Positions 7,934 through 18,889 of a stretch of 64,000 bases of DNA are shown here, in pieces. Location: contig CM049318.1 of the NCBI GenBank assembly GCA_026874595.1, positions 45,738,456-45,802,455 on the forward strand. The letters are read 5' to 3'. Made by a program: the position numbers and the translations under genes. Positions within the stretch are counted from its first letter, which is position 1, and every line of letters begins with the position of its first letter. Under the pieces are notes generated by a model, which saw only the letters and a list, made by a program, of their open reading frames with translations, ran no database searches and had not been told where the DNA came from. Source of the stretch: Sipunculus nudus (lineage: Eukaryota > Annelida > Sipuncula > Golfingiida > Sipunculidae).

Positions 7934-10170
7934 TTTTTAGCGAACCTGTGAGCTTATGCGATGGCGCAGCGTCGTCCGTCCATCGTCAGCCGTCCGCCGT
8001 CCATGGCTGGCTTTCCGCCGTCCATGGCTGTAAGACAGAAACTGTCGGAGCTAGCAGCTCCAAATTGCATGTAAGAATTAGTCACATGTAAAACTTGGTG
8101 CCCTGGAGCTTATTATTGGGTATCTGCATTAATTTAGATTTTGTAGAGAAAAAGCTTAAAAACCTTTAAAAATCTTCTTCTCTGAAACTGTCCAGCCAAA
8201 TTGTCCAATATTTCACAGAAATGATCCCTGGAACAATCTCTCTCAAGTTTGTTCGAATGGTTCCAGTTCGGAGATTTTTGGCCGAGTTACAGGAGGTTGA
8301 CCTTAGTCATCTGTCCAAAAAAGCACACTAGAATTAAAATCTCAGAAACGGCTAGAGCTATAATCACCAAATTTTATACCAATGTTTGTCACATATGTCA
8401 TATCTGATTTTAAGCATTGGTGGCGGCACCTACATTGATGTGTTTTTTTACAAGAGAAAATGTAATTTTAAACTCTTCTAGCTTATACACTGATTTATGA
8501 TGAAACTGTTAAGCTGATTGGTTTAAACTTTACAAGAATTATTCTATGGTAGGGTTCTGCCAGTTTTATAAGAATAGATTGGGTTAATACAGTTTTAAAA
8601 AAGCATTGTAGCCAATTGAAAAAGGCTTTCTGTATTTGAAAACAGATTTGACAACAATCTGAGTTTCAGCAGCCAAGTCAAGAGGTCACTCAGTACAAAC
8701 AGGTGGGTTCCAGACATCACCATGGCAACTGACCTGGCCGGGGGGGGGGGTGTCAAGACAATGTGTCTAGACGTCTAGACACAGCGTCTAGACGTCTAGA
8801 CACAATGTTTAGATGCAGAATTCCCAGATTATTGGAACTATATCTTTCAACTGTTTGAAAAAACTTGGTTTGCATTTTAAGCGAATCGGGTTTATCATCA
8901 GGTCACATGTGAACTGCTGCACCCTCATTTTTGGTTGACCTCTGACCTTTCCTCGCTGCCCAGCGTCCATTTGTGCGTCTGTTTCCACACATAAACCCCC
9001 ATATCTCAGGAACCGTTCCACCGATCAGGTTAAAAATTTTGCACAAACGTAGCCCTTTGATAGCTTTATAACATACATTAAAAATGGTGGCGCTACCTAC
9101 AACCATTTTTTGCACAGCGTCCATCTGTTCATCTGCCTTGGGATAATATCACTCATATATCAGCAGTGGTTTGACTTATCCACCTGAAATTTTGCAGGTT
9201 TATACATCCTGGACAGCTTTCTTGATTTTATGACAGGTGGCACCACCTTAATTCATGTTTACTCTGCAGACATCCAAGCTCATATCTCGGGAACCGTTTG
9301 ACCGATTGGCCCAAAAATTTTGCATGTGTATAGATCTCACATAGCTCTTCATCATAGGCTAAACTGGTGGCGCCACCTGCAACCATTTTTGCACAGCGTT
9401 CATCTGTTCATCTGCCTTGGGATAAAATCACTTATATCTCAGCAGTTGTTTGACTTATCCACCTGAAATGTTGCAGGTTTAAACATCCTGGACAGCTTTC
9501 TTGATTTTATTCTAGGTGGCGCCACCTACATTCACCTTTACTCTGCAGACATCCATTGGGAACCGTTTGACCGATTGGGCCAAAATTTTGCATGTGTATA
9601 GATCTTACATAGCTCTTCATCATAAGCAAAACTGGTGGCGCCACCTGCATCCATTTATGGACACCCTCCATCTGTTCATCTGCCTTGGGATAAAATCACT
9701 CATATCTCAGCAGTTGTTTGACTTATCCGACTGAAATTTTGCAGGTTTATACATCCTGGAAAATTTTCTCGATTTAATGACAGGTGGCACCACCTACATT
9801 CACGTTTACGCTGCAGACATCTATGCTAATATGCAACACACCTCACTCTATTCCCCTTGCCACTTAATCCATGCCTCACTTCACCCGTCCCACTCTGACT
9901 TCTGTGGATACACAAAGTCGCTTGTCGACTACCCATATTCTAGTTTTAAAATGTCCTAGTCTGAAACTTGCAGGTCCGAAATGTCCATTTTGCTGAAATC
10001 ATAATGACTTAGGTAGATATGCAGGACTTAAAAGGATCAATATTAAATTTTAAAAATAAACCTCCATTCATACTCCCAAACTTTGCACAGGTTCGCATTA
10101 GGCCTGTAGGCCTTGTTACCCTCAAGGTCAACTTCAACTGAGCACATCGACCCATGGGTCCCTTGTTATT
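7934..10170 (+). repeat. long interspersed repeat with GGTGGCGCCACC units
   Basis: The left end reads TTAGCGAACCTGTGAGCTTA followed by CGTCCGTCC-rich sequence. The right end reads CGACCCATGGGTCCCTTGTT, similar to the CCATGGGTC end of the 46-kb element. Between 9000 and 9830 about three ~270-bp units recur, each with CATCTGTTCATCTGCC, a GGTGGCGCCACCTAC palindrome and CTCATATCTCAGCAG. It is non-coding. Confidence 0.7.
8748..8808. repeat. stacked GTCTAGAC palindromes
   Basis: Following a G run at 8742-8750, the octamer palindrome GTCTAGAC occurs four times as two adjacent pairs (GTCTAGACGTCTAGAC), joined by ACAGC and ending CACAATG. Confidence 0.85.
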
Positions 10171-11140
10171 TTGTCAAATTACTATTTAATTATTACGATA
10201 TTTTATAGTTGTATCAGTATAGAATTTAAGCATTTCTGCTCCTCATTTATGATAGATGAAGAAATCCAATTATGGCTATTTGAAAATTTGATGAATAATG
10301 GATTTTAAGAATAATGCATATTTAATAAATCATCTCTGCATGACAAGCGCTGTTTCCATCCAGAAAACGATCAGAAAATGTAATGTGTCAATCAAAGGCA
10401 CCTATGTACCAAAATGAACAGGCAGTGGAGAGTATTGTTAAGTATGTAGTATTGGAGTGTAATATTGTTAGGATCTTGTTGTTACCCAGCTGTGTAATTA
10501 CATATTCGTCGTAAATTTAATAAGAAGTGAATGGGTAAATTGTCCAGATTAATGAAATTCTCAGTCGTAAAATTAGGGGGTTTAACCACAGAGCTATGTT
10601 TTTATGTGTTATCGTTCTCTCCAGCCTCATGCGACACCGGTGTTTCATGTTACTGGGGGACAGGAGGTGGCAGGCTGTGTGATAAGCACGGTCGGTCTTT
10701 CCGGGAAAAAAACAGTCGTGTACCAGTGCCGGCTGGTCCAGGTTGGCCCCTGATATATATGCAATATGGAAACCTGATATGAGGGCACATGAATATGACA
10801 TCCTGTAAGGGTGCCGACACGAAATTTTTTGGGGTAAAGGGCGGATAGTTTTGCATTAAAAACGCAAGCGCTAATTTCCACCAAAAAAAATACAATAAGA
10901 CACCAATAAAACAGATTCCCTGATGGACTGTGTATATCACACAAAAAGTTGGCTTGCAAGAACTTTTACGAGGCAGCTGTCAGTGATAAATCCCTTTTTT
11001 ATCATAAGATTTTATACTCTCCAATAACTTTGGGTATGTAACCTTTTCTTACAATTCTGTGCAATAATATAAATGTGTGAATGGATTTTGTTATTGATTC
11101 TGTTCTCCATTGCACAGGGACTCACGGACAGTGTAGAAGA
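10171..11140. other. intergenic, nothing recognised
   Basis: Contains a GC-richer stretch at 10610-10760 open in several frames. None matches a family I know and no splice sites frame it convincingly. Confidence 0.4.
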
Positions 11141-11149
11141 ATGTCTTTT

Positions 11150-14100
11150 TAAGAATTATAAAAAAAAATGACATAGATAATTAAACCAAGGAGACCTGGT
11201 CCAGAAATAGGTTTTGGATGAACGGACAGATACACAGTAACTGCATCGGGCAGGTCAGTGATCCAGCTTATTCCTAAATGTTCATTTTTGATAAAGACTA
11301 CAAAAAAGCGATTTTATCTTTTCAGTGACCTTGAAATTTGCATGATTTTTACATCATAAAATAACGATGAAGAATAAAGCTATTAAAGTCAAATAGGCTT
11401 AAAAGAAATTGCTACAAAACTGGCCTGTAGGGAATGTCTCGCATAAGCTCTTTTGACGAGAATTACGAACTAAGTAAACGCTATCTTGTGCTGGAGACCT
11501 CTCTAGCTTTACAAATAGCAAGGTTCTAACAATACCATCATTATTTCCGAATTCCATATATTTTACCCGGAAACATGCATAACCATGGTAACCGAAAGAT
11601 TATGCAATCATACCTAAGCAATCTGAAATGCAAAAGATACTAAAATGACGTATGATTTTTCTCGAATGATCATGTTTTACAAAAAATTGAAGAAAAACGA
11701 TTTTCAGCTTTTGATGACCTTGACTTTGATCGATTGTGACCAAAAAGCAGACAATGAAGCACAATAGACATGTATCAAATGTATAAGTTTGGAAGTGATT
11801 GCTGCCACATTGTAGGCTGTAGAACGCTATAGGTCAGAGAAAAAAGATCGGCAGCAAGACCAAATTGACGACTACACACGAACGCACAGCCTGCTTAAAA
11901 AAATGATACAAAATAGAGGACGGATGACGTGTAACAAAAGAACAAGCAGTGGCAGACGAATTTAACGAAAAGACTAACAGACGGACAAACTGGCAGACCG
12001 AAGGAGACTCCCTATTTTAGAATACCATGAATTATATCCAGAAATGCGTTACCATGGTAACAACAGATTGAGACGGCTGCACATCAGAAAAAAAAAGACC
12101 ATTGAATGGCAAGAAAAATCAGCTACAGTTCATGCGGCTACGACAATCTTGACGAAGATATGATAAAAAAAACCTATGACCTATTGACACCATAGCTAGA
12201 AAATTCTGGCCTGTCGAATGAAATATGTCACACGAAAGAACAAGCAGGGAAGCGAATTTAACTACAACTAACAAACAGACGGACAAAGTGACACATCTGA
12301 GATGACGACTACACCATCGCTTGGAAAAAGCATCGAGAAACAAAATAAGCTTAGGTTCAAGTAAACAAACAGTTTTTGGACAAATTTATGATCGAAATAA
12401 GATTTTGACGTGTTTTGCTGAACTTGAACTTGAAATTGTCCCGATATACAATATGTGTACGTTACAAAGTGATTCCTACAATTAATGCTAAATATAAGAC
12501 ACAAGAAGAAGCAAGACGGCGATATTGAGGACAACTGACGAACAGACAGACATACTGGCAAAGTGACACATCTGAAATAACAGATGACTAGATTAACTTA
12601 TTGAGAAGGTAAAGAGAAACAAAATGAGCTATAGTTTATATTGGTTATAGGTTTAGAGTTTTTGAGATACGGCCATATAATGATATATTGTAGTGTTTCA
12701 TGTGTAGCGCCTTCTAGCGGCTTTTTTCCCGAAAATAAAACATCACTTTCGAGGTATTGGTGTAAGACATAAGATGTACTAGTTTCAAAAGGATTTCTAC
12801 AAAACTTACCTGTAGATGGCTAATTGAAAGATGCAAGAACCAGCAAACAGGCGAAATTGAGGATAACTGACAAAATGACATGAGATTGACACCAACCGAC
12901 TAGACCAGGTAATGGAGAAGACTCAGAGGAAGAAATTTAGCCTAAATTTGAGAAGATAGGAATGATATAAAGTTATGACGAAAATATCGTTTTTCGATGA
13001 CCTTGACCCTGACCTTTATCTGATATTGACAAACATCAATAGGCTTTGAGGACTTTTAGATTTCTATCAACTGTGTAAATTTGAAAGCAATCGCTGTAAA
13101 ACTGTGCATTTTAGAATGCAGACAGATAAATAAACAAACTAGACGACCATAGGTCGAACGCTTGCCGGAATTTGAAATGATTGACAGACCGAGAGAAAGA
13201 ACAAACTGTCGGTTTTCTATCAATGGAATGGCTCTCAGGGTCATCGCTGAGAAGATATTGCCCGTAGAAAGAGATATGAGACAAAAGAACAAGCAATCAG
13301 ACAAAGCTGACAACAAAAGACGATCAGGCAGACATACTAACAATGTGAGACAAGATTGACACCAGATGACTCTACCTGATTATGGAGAAGATTCAGAGGA
13401 AGAAAATAAGTTATAATTTATGTAATTGAGGTTTATAGTTTTGGAGATGTAGCCAAATAATGATAGACCGGGAGTGTTCGACTGCAACGCCCTCTAGTGG
13501 ACATATCGTGAAGACGACAAATGCGTTTTGTGATATAAGTGCATGACATAAGATGTCCCAGTTTCCAAAGGATTCCTCCAAATCTCTGGCTTGTTGAATG
13601 CTATTATTGAGATGCAAGAACCAGCAAGCAGGCGAATTTGAGGATAACTGACTCGTGACTCAAGATGGAGACCAGAGGACTTAACCAGGTTATAAAGAAG
13701 GCCAAGAGGAACAAAATAAGCTATAGTTTATGTAATTGAGGTTTATAGCTTTGGAGAAATGGTCCAAAAATATATGTTTGAGAGTTTTGAGTGCAGCGCC
13801 CCTCAGTGGCCACATCCGGAAAATGAAAATCTGTTTTGGGATATTAGTGTATGATATAAGATATGTCAGTTTCAAAATGATTCCAGCATACTTGTGGACT
13901 CAAGGCTATCACTAAGCGATATCTCGAAAAATCTCGTTTGACAGGATATTGTACGAAATACTGCGAGACTTGTAATATAATTAAATATCACTTCTTGTAT
14001 GCGACCTGATGCAAAAAACTAGACCTCTCTAGCTTTAAAACTGACAAAGTTAGAAAAATAAGACCCCTTAATTTTGAATATCATGAATTTTCCCCCAAAA

Positions 14101-14340
14101 AATGCGTAATCATGGTTACAGCAAATCTGAGGCAGCTACACAGCAGATGAAGGCGTTGGAATGAAGATGAAAATGAGCTACTGTTGAAGTAGATACGACT
14201 TATAGTAACAAAGATATGAAGAAAAAAACTATTGTAGGGGTTTTTGGTGACCTTGACCTTGACCTTTCACAGATCATGGCCAAAAACAAAGGCACCGAGG
14301 GACATTCATTTTTCAGAATTCCTGTAACTAATGGGCAATT
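11150..14340 (-). repeat. long repeat family, inverted copy of the 60-64 kb type
   Basis: About eight ~330-440-bp units read on the minus strand. The landmarks are GTCCGTCTGTTTGTCAG, CAAATTCGCCTGCTTGCTGG, ATATCTCGAAA and CTAGAGGGCGTTGCA (here as AACGCCCTCTAG), and CATAAACTATAGCTTATTTT. A GGTTACCATGG palindrome occurs near 11583, 12050 and 14108. TGACCTTGACCTTTGAC words occur at 11705, 13000 and 14260. It is non-coding; open frames arise from simple sequence. Confidence 0.8.
13139..13168 (-). repeat. palindromic repeat terminus
   Basis: The minus strand reads TTCCGGCAAGCGTTCGACCT followed by ATGGTCGTCTAGT. The CGACC..GGTCG palindrome and TTCCGGCAAGC recur at 21337, 41858, 61991 and 63912. Confidence 0.8.
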
Positions 14341-14499
14341 AAATCACAGATGACGTGTGAACATCACAAAATGGTTAATTATATAACAAGTATGTTAACT
14401 TAAATTGAATATACCGAGTGAATTACTGAATAAAGCAGGCGTGTAATATATTATATTCAGACAAGCACACTTCAGTTCCGTTTCACAGTATACATTTAA
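14341..14499. other. spacer before the Gypsy-type remnant
   Basis: AT-rich; the 5' limit of the retroelement is somewhere here. No LTR is recognised. Confidence 0.4.
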
Positions 14500-14820
14500 A
14501 GTCAGATTTGATTTCTGGGAATATTCCTGTGGGCATAAGAACTACTTTACCCTTTAAGGGAATTCAGTTGCTACTAGGAAATGATGTTGCAGGTGACAAA
14601 GTACACAGTCTGTACCAATTGTGACAAAAAAGCCGTCACTTGAACAGGACACTGATCCTGAAAGTCAGGAAATTCCTGCTTTGTATCCATCATGTGCTGT
14701 TTCTAGATCTATGGCCAAGAAAAACACACATGAGAATAATGGTCCAGATAATAACACTCAGGGAGTCACTAGTGACTCGTGTAACGACTCGCCCGAACAT
14801 GATACAGCATTTTCAAGGTA
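14500..14820 (+). pseudogene. Gypsy protease C-terminus and linker
   Basis: The translation gives ISGNIPVGIRTTLPFKGIQL then LLGNDVAGDKV, the conserved end of the aspartic protease region in Gmr1-like polyproteins (vsG..pvgvr..LP..GI.lLLGND.AG.KV). After a frame change it continues EIPALYPSCAVSRSMAKKN, a linker typical for the start of the integrase module. The catalytic DSG motif is not present in the window part I can read. Confidence 0.65.
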
Positions 14821-16230
14821 AGAACTTATCGCGGAAGAGCACAAGGACCATGGAATTTCATGTTTGTTTCCCAGGGCAGTTTCTAAAGATGAACTGTCAC
14901 AGAGCCCAGTTTTTTCCATGTAAAAATGGAGTGCTTATGCGTAAATGGCAACTACCTGATGTATGCGCTGATGATGAGTGGGCCATCAAACATCAAATAG
15001 TGATGCCCAGAAGTTATCGCAGTGAAATTCTAAGCATGGCACATGAGGCTCCTTTATCTGGCCATTTAGGTTTAAATAAAACTTATCAGAAAGTCAGTAG
15101 ATACTTAGATTGGCCTAGCCTCAGGACTGATGTTGTACAATATTGTAAATCATGCCATACATGCCAGATGGTGGGCAAGCCCAATCAGAATCCTCCTATA
15201 GCCCCACTTAGGCCTATTCTTGCTTTTGAGGAACCATTTAGTAGGATTATTGTTGATTGTGTTGGACCATTGCTCAAAACAAAATCTGGATATGAATACT
15301 TGCTGACAATTATGTGCGCTTCGACCAGGTTCCCTGAGGCAATACCATTGCGCAAAAGTAATGCCAAAAGTGTTGTCAAGGCTCTGACCAAGTTTTTTAA
15401 AAACTTTTGGATTACCAAAATCCGTCTAGCCTGACCAAGGGTCTAATTTTATGTCTGGCTTATTCCAGCAAGTTATGATAAGCTAGGTATAAAATAGTAC
15501 AGCTATTCGCCATACCATCCTGAAAGTCAGGGCGCCCTCGATCGTTTTCACCAGACATTAAAAACATGATTAGGACCTATTGCTATGACACACAGAAAGA
15601 CTGGGATAAAGGAATCCACCTATTGCTGTTTTCTGTCAGAGAATCCTTTCAAGAGTCCTTGGGTTTCAGTCCCTCTGAGCTAGTTTTTGGACACTCAGTT
15701 CGCAGTCCATTAAAACTGCTTAAAGAATAACTCTTGTGTGAAAAACCTGATCCTCTTAGTTTATTGCAGTATGTCTCAGACTCTCGCACTAAACTATACA
15801 ATGCTTGTAAGATTGCAAAGTCTAATCTAAAATCTGCACAAAGTAAACAAAGTATGACAAGCACACCGTAAGTAGGACGTTTCAGCCTGTTGAAAAGGTC
15901 CTTGCCTTTCTACCTCTCCCTGGCAGACCTCTGCAAGCTAGGTATTTTTGTCCTTACATTGTTGACAAGAAAGTCAGTGATATAAATTGCATACTATTAA
16001 CACCAGTAAGGCGTAAGAAAAAACAACTGTGCCATGTTAACATGTTGAAACCATATTATGACAGAAATAGCACATCAGATGTTGTACATAATGTTACTGC
16101 TGTTAATTATGTAAAAACTGACCCTGACCCAGTTAAAGTATATACTGATTTTAAGTGTCATGTAGACATTCAGTGTGAAACAGTTCCACTAAAAAACTCA
16201 GACGTGCTTTACAATCTTGATGCCAAACTG
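14821..16230 (+). pseudogene. Gypsy integrase, frameshifted
   Basis: The longest frame (14640-15434) carries the HHCC zinc finger (HEAPLSGHLGLNKTY...YCKSCHTC) and the start of the catalytic core (SRIIVDCVGPLLKTKSGYEY with the first Asp). After 15434 the frame is broken. The second Asp region is present as GACCAAGGGTCTAAT (DQGSN) in another frame. The third acidic position reads ESQGALDRFHQTLK, with Asp where the family has Glu. Further on, GRPLQARYFCPYIV is a degenerate GPY/F module (Gly to Cys), followed by CHVNMLKPYYDR. At least three frame breaks occur. The protein would have joined retroelement cDNA to the genome; this copy is inactive. Confidence 0.85.
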
Positions 16231-16239
16231 TGACATTTT

Positions 16240-16412
16240 ACCGCACTGCAACAACAAGACCTCAAGAACCTGCTACAGTATTATGAACATTTGTTTAGTG
16301 ACATTCAAACACGAACTAACATATTGTTCACTATGACGTGAGTGTTGGCGAGGCAAACGCAGTCAAGCAGCATTCTTACAGACTAAACCAGAAAAGCAAA
16401 AGTATCTACAAG
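16240..16412 (+). pseudogene. pre-RT segment of the Gypsy polyprotein
   Basis: In broken frames the text reads LQQQDLKNLLQYYEHLFSDI, then TRTNI, then YDVSVGEANAVKQHSYRLN and a lysine-rich piece ending YLQDE. This is the standard stretch before the RT fingers (L...LF.D.p..T....H.i..g...p.kq..YR..P). The next codons of the RT (VQYLLDHDF) lie 700 bp further on, behind the inserted LTR. Confidence 0.75.
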
Positions 16413-16417
16413 ATGAG
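16413..16417 (+). repeat. target-site duplication ATGAG (left)
   Basis: ATGAG directly before the LTR, repeated exactly at 17118-17122. Confidence 0.9.
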
Positions 16418-17117
16418 TGTAGCGAATCTACAGTTTGTCAATCAGTCAACACACTGACACCAAATAAAGCAAAATCCATTTAATGTGTCCATAAAGGTAT
16501 GTTGAAGCAGATTAACTGCAATGAACAGAAATATATCATAAGTACATTGCCCTTGATGAGATTGAATAAAGTAAACACAAACAGATCATAGATTGATTGT
16601 TCAAGTAAGACTGACTTAAATACACATTAATGAATCATTAGTTTATGTTCTTGTACCAAAGTTATAACCATTATATTGCAGAATGAATAAAACAACTGAA
16701 GTATTTAAACAGACAAACTCTTAATGCCTTCATATTATCAGTACTGTAAAAATGACAAAATGATTGATCCTTAGTGTTATCAGTAAATATGTGTACATCT
16801 ATTTAACTCTAAACTATTGAATAACTCACCAAAATTGTTTGATCTCTACCCAATAGCATTGGAACAAAGACTGTGCTGATCCGGATTGTAACAGGCTGTA
16901 TTGTGGACTGAAGCGCCAAAGTAACGACCCCTCCCTATATCCCCTACACAGGGGTGACAATAAGGCCAAGCAATGAAATATCCGTTTCTCTAAATCTTAA
17001 GCAATAATCATTAACTGTGCATGTTCACAAACTAAAGAATACAAGTAATTTAATCTAATAACTAGTATATACATTAATTCAACCATGCACCACTATATAT
17101 TTTATTTGGCCATAACA
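16418..17117 (+). mobile_element. solo LTR inserted in the Gypsy RT
   Basis: A 700-bp non-coding block begins TGTAGCG, ends CCATAACA (TG...CA) and is flanked by the perfect 5-bp duplication ATGAG. Taking out the block and one ATGAG rejoins YLQDE to VQYLLDHDFIE without loss. These are the marks of an LTR-retroelement insertion later reduced to a solo LTR by recombination. The orientation is not determined; the strand given is arbitrary. Confidence 0.88.
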
Positions 17118-17860
17118 ATGAGGTTCAATATTTGCTGGACCATGATTTTATTGAATCTAGTAACAGAAACTTGAGTTCACCATGTATTATTGTGCCGAAA
17201 CCTGATGGAAGTTACCGTATGTGCACAGATTATCGAAAACTGAACTCTGTCACCAAGACTGACATGTTCCCGATTCCGAGGATCGATGATTGTATTGATA
17301 GAGTCGGTAGCTCCAGCTATGTCTCCAAGTTTGACTTGCTAAAAGGATTCTGGCAAGTTCCGCAGACAGAACGAGCGAAAGAAGTGTCCGCATTTGTGAC
17401 GTCACAAGGGCTGTACCAGTATAAAGTTTTGCCGTTTGGCATGAAGAACTCGCCAGCCACGTTCCAGCGCCTCATCCATATGGTTGTCAATGACATTCAG
17501 GGCTGCGACGCCTATATTAATGACCTCATCCTGACAGCGACACCTGGGAGAAACATCTGCATATTCTTCGCGACCTCTTCGAAAGACTCAGTGAATGAAG
17601 CACGTCCGGCCGTCAACTTAGTTAAATCTAAGTTTTGTCATGCACAAGTAACATTTTTGGGTCATGTTGTAGGGCTGGGTCAAGTAAAACCTGTTAATGC
17701 TAAAATAAGTGCTATTTCTGCATTTCCTAGGCCAGAAAACAAAAAGCAAATTATTCGTTTTCTTGGTATGGTTGGATACTACAGGATTTGTTGTCCAATT
17801 TTTTCTGCTGTAGGTGAACCGTTGACTAATTTGTTAAAGAAGAAACAAAAGGTTGTATAG
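17118..17860 (+). pseudogene. Gypsy reverse transcriptase
   Basis: The frame covers RT fingers and palm: VQYLLDHDFIES, SSPCIIVPKPDGSYRMC, DYRKLNSVTK, SYVSKFDLLKGFWQVP (first catalytic Asp), FVTSQGLYQYKVLPFGMKNS, PATFQRL and the active-site loop. That loop reads AYINDLIL where the family has Y-x-D-D, so the first of the paired catalytic Asp residues is Asn. Just behind it, at about 17540-17600, the original frame (DTWEKHLHILRDLFERLSE) is shifted by one base, and the frame then recovers at VNLVKSKFCHAQVTFLGHVV, the RT/connection boundary. It ends with GYYRICCPIFSAVGEPLTNL and a stop at 17858. The polymerase is inactive. Confidence 0.9.
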
Positions 17861-17879
17861 AATGTTCAGTGTGAAAATG

Positions 17880-18345
17880 CAATTCAGAATTTGAAAATAA
17901 TTCTGCAGAGTTCACCAGTTTTAGCAGCTCCAGACTTTTTTGTACCTTTTAAGTTAGCTGTAGATGCTAGTGATACTGCTGCTGGTCCTGTGTTGTTACA
18001 AGAAGGCAGTGATGGCATAGATTATCCAATTTGTTATTTTTCAAGAAAGTTTAATGCAATCCAGAAACACTACTCCACTATTGAAAAAGAATGTTTGGCT
18101 TTGATTTTGGCATTGCAACATTTTGATGTTAATGTTACTTTATCAGTCAAGCGTATCATTGTCTTCAGTGTTCACAATCCCCTCACGTTCATGAACAAGT
18201 TGAAGTGTAAAAATCAAAGATTGTTGTGATGGAGTTTGTTTTTACAGGATTACAGTCTTGAATCAGACACATTCAAAGGAAAGATAATGTACTTGCTGAT
18301 TGCTTTTCGAGATGTTTATGAAATGTTGTAAGCGAGATGTTTATG
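17880..18345 (+). pseudogene. Gypsy RNase H domain
   Basis: After one stop the polyprotein continues with LQSSPVLAAPDF, FKLAVDASDTAAGPVLLQEG (first catalytic Asp), ICYFSRKFN, and YSTIEKECLALILALQHF (catalytic Glu). The third position, normally TDHNPL, reads SVHNPL, so that Asp is lost. The frame breaks at 18229 near RLL, and behind it DYSLES and a sequence like KGKDNVLADCFSR, the usual end of the domain, is readable in another frame. The domain would remove RNA from RNA-DNA hybrids; here it is inactive. Confidence 0.85.
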
Positions 18346-18399
18346 TAATGTTGTAAATAAGATGATTTTTTTAAAGGGGAATCTCCGGTAGGATCTACC

Positions 18400-18770
18400 A
18401 CCAGTTCATGCAGCACAGCAAGTCATGCATCACTGTCAATACTGTACCAGCAGGGATCTCTGTTGATAAACATCACCATGTGCTGTGTGACATGTAGGGT
18501 TGGAGGGGTAAAGCTGTGCTGCAAGATGCACCGGTAGTCTACATGAATGAAAGTTGTTAATTATTTAATCTAATTTAAGAAGCTTGACTACAGTTATTTT
18601 GCAGTTTTAATAATAATTTTTATGTTTGCCTTTGTATTCCTAATATTCAGGAGTATTATCAGGATCTTGTCAAATGACTAGTTGCAGCTTTAACTGCCTA
18701 GTGACAATGAGTTTTACTAGTCCAAGCTGCATTGTCTGAGAGTTCAACATACCACGTTTCTTCATGATTG
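18400..18770. other. spacer behind the Gypsy remnant
   Basis: The purine tract TTGGAGGGGTAAAGC at 18501-18515 might mark the boundary to a 3' LTR starting TGTGCTG, but no second LTR copy was found to test this. Confidence 0.3.
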
Positions 18771-18799
18771 CTTCAGGTTATTTGGTTATACGTTTTATT

Positions 18800-18889
18800 G
18801 CTTGCCGGAAATCTTCGATTTCCGCAAGCATATTGGTCAGTTGCGTATGTCTGTTTGTTGCTTGCCGGAAATCTTCGATTTCGGCAAGC
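18800..18889 (+). repeat. two 60-bp units with a GGAAATC hairpin
   Basis: Units at 18800 and 18860 each hold a hairpin: outer GCTTGC/GCAAGC, inner GGAAATC/GATTTCC, loop TTC. GTCAGTTGCGTATGTCTGTT follows. Further copies are at 22453, 22513 and 23783. Confidence 0.85.

Larger units (their letters stand above)
14500..18400 (+). mobile_element. Ty3/Gypsy retrotransposon remnant, Gmr1-like order
   Basis: Protein-coding pieces lie in the order protease end, integrase, reverse transcriptase, RNase H, all on the plus strand. In ordinary Ty3/Gypsy elements the integrase comes last. The order seen here is the Ty1/copia-like order known from the Gmr1 group of Gypsy elements. Continuity is supported because the integrase C-terminus leads directly into the pre-RT linker (16249-16412). 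A 700-bp solo LTR splits the RT and, when removed, restores the reading. No LTRs of the host element and no gag are recognised, so it is truncated at both ends. Frameshifts, stops and catalytic substitutions show it is dead. Confidence 0.85.

Noticed and set aside
10517-10960. GC-richer stretch open in several frames on both strands
   Set aside because: Overlapping frames on both strands compete, no splice sites frame a convincing exon and no motif is recognised.
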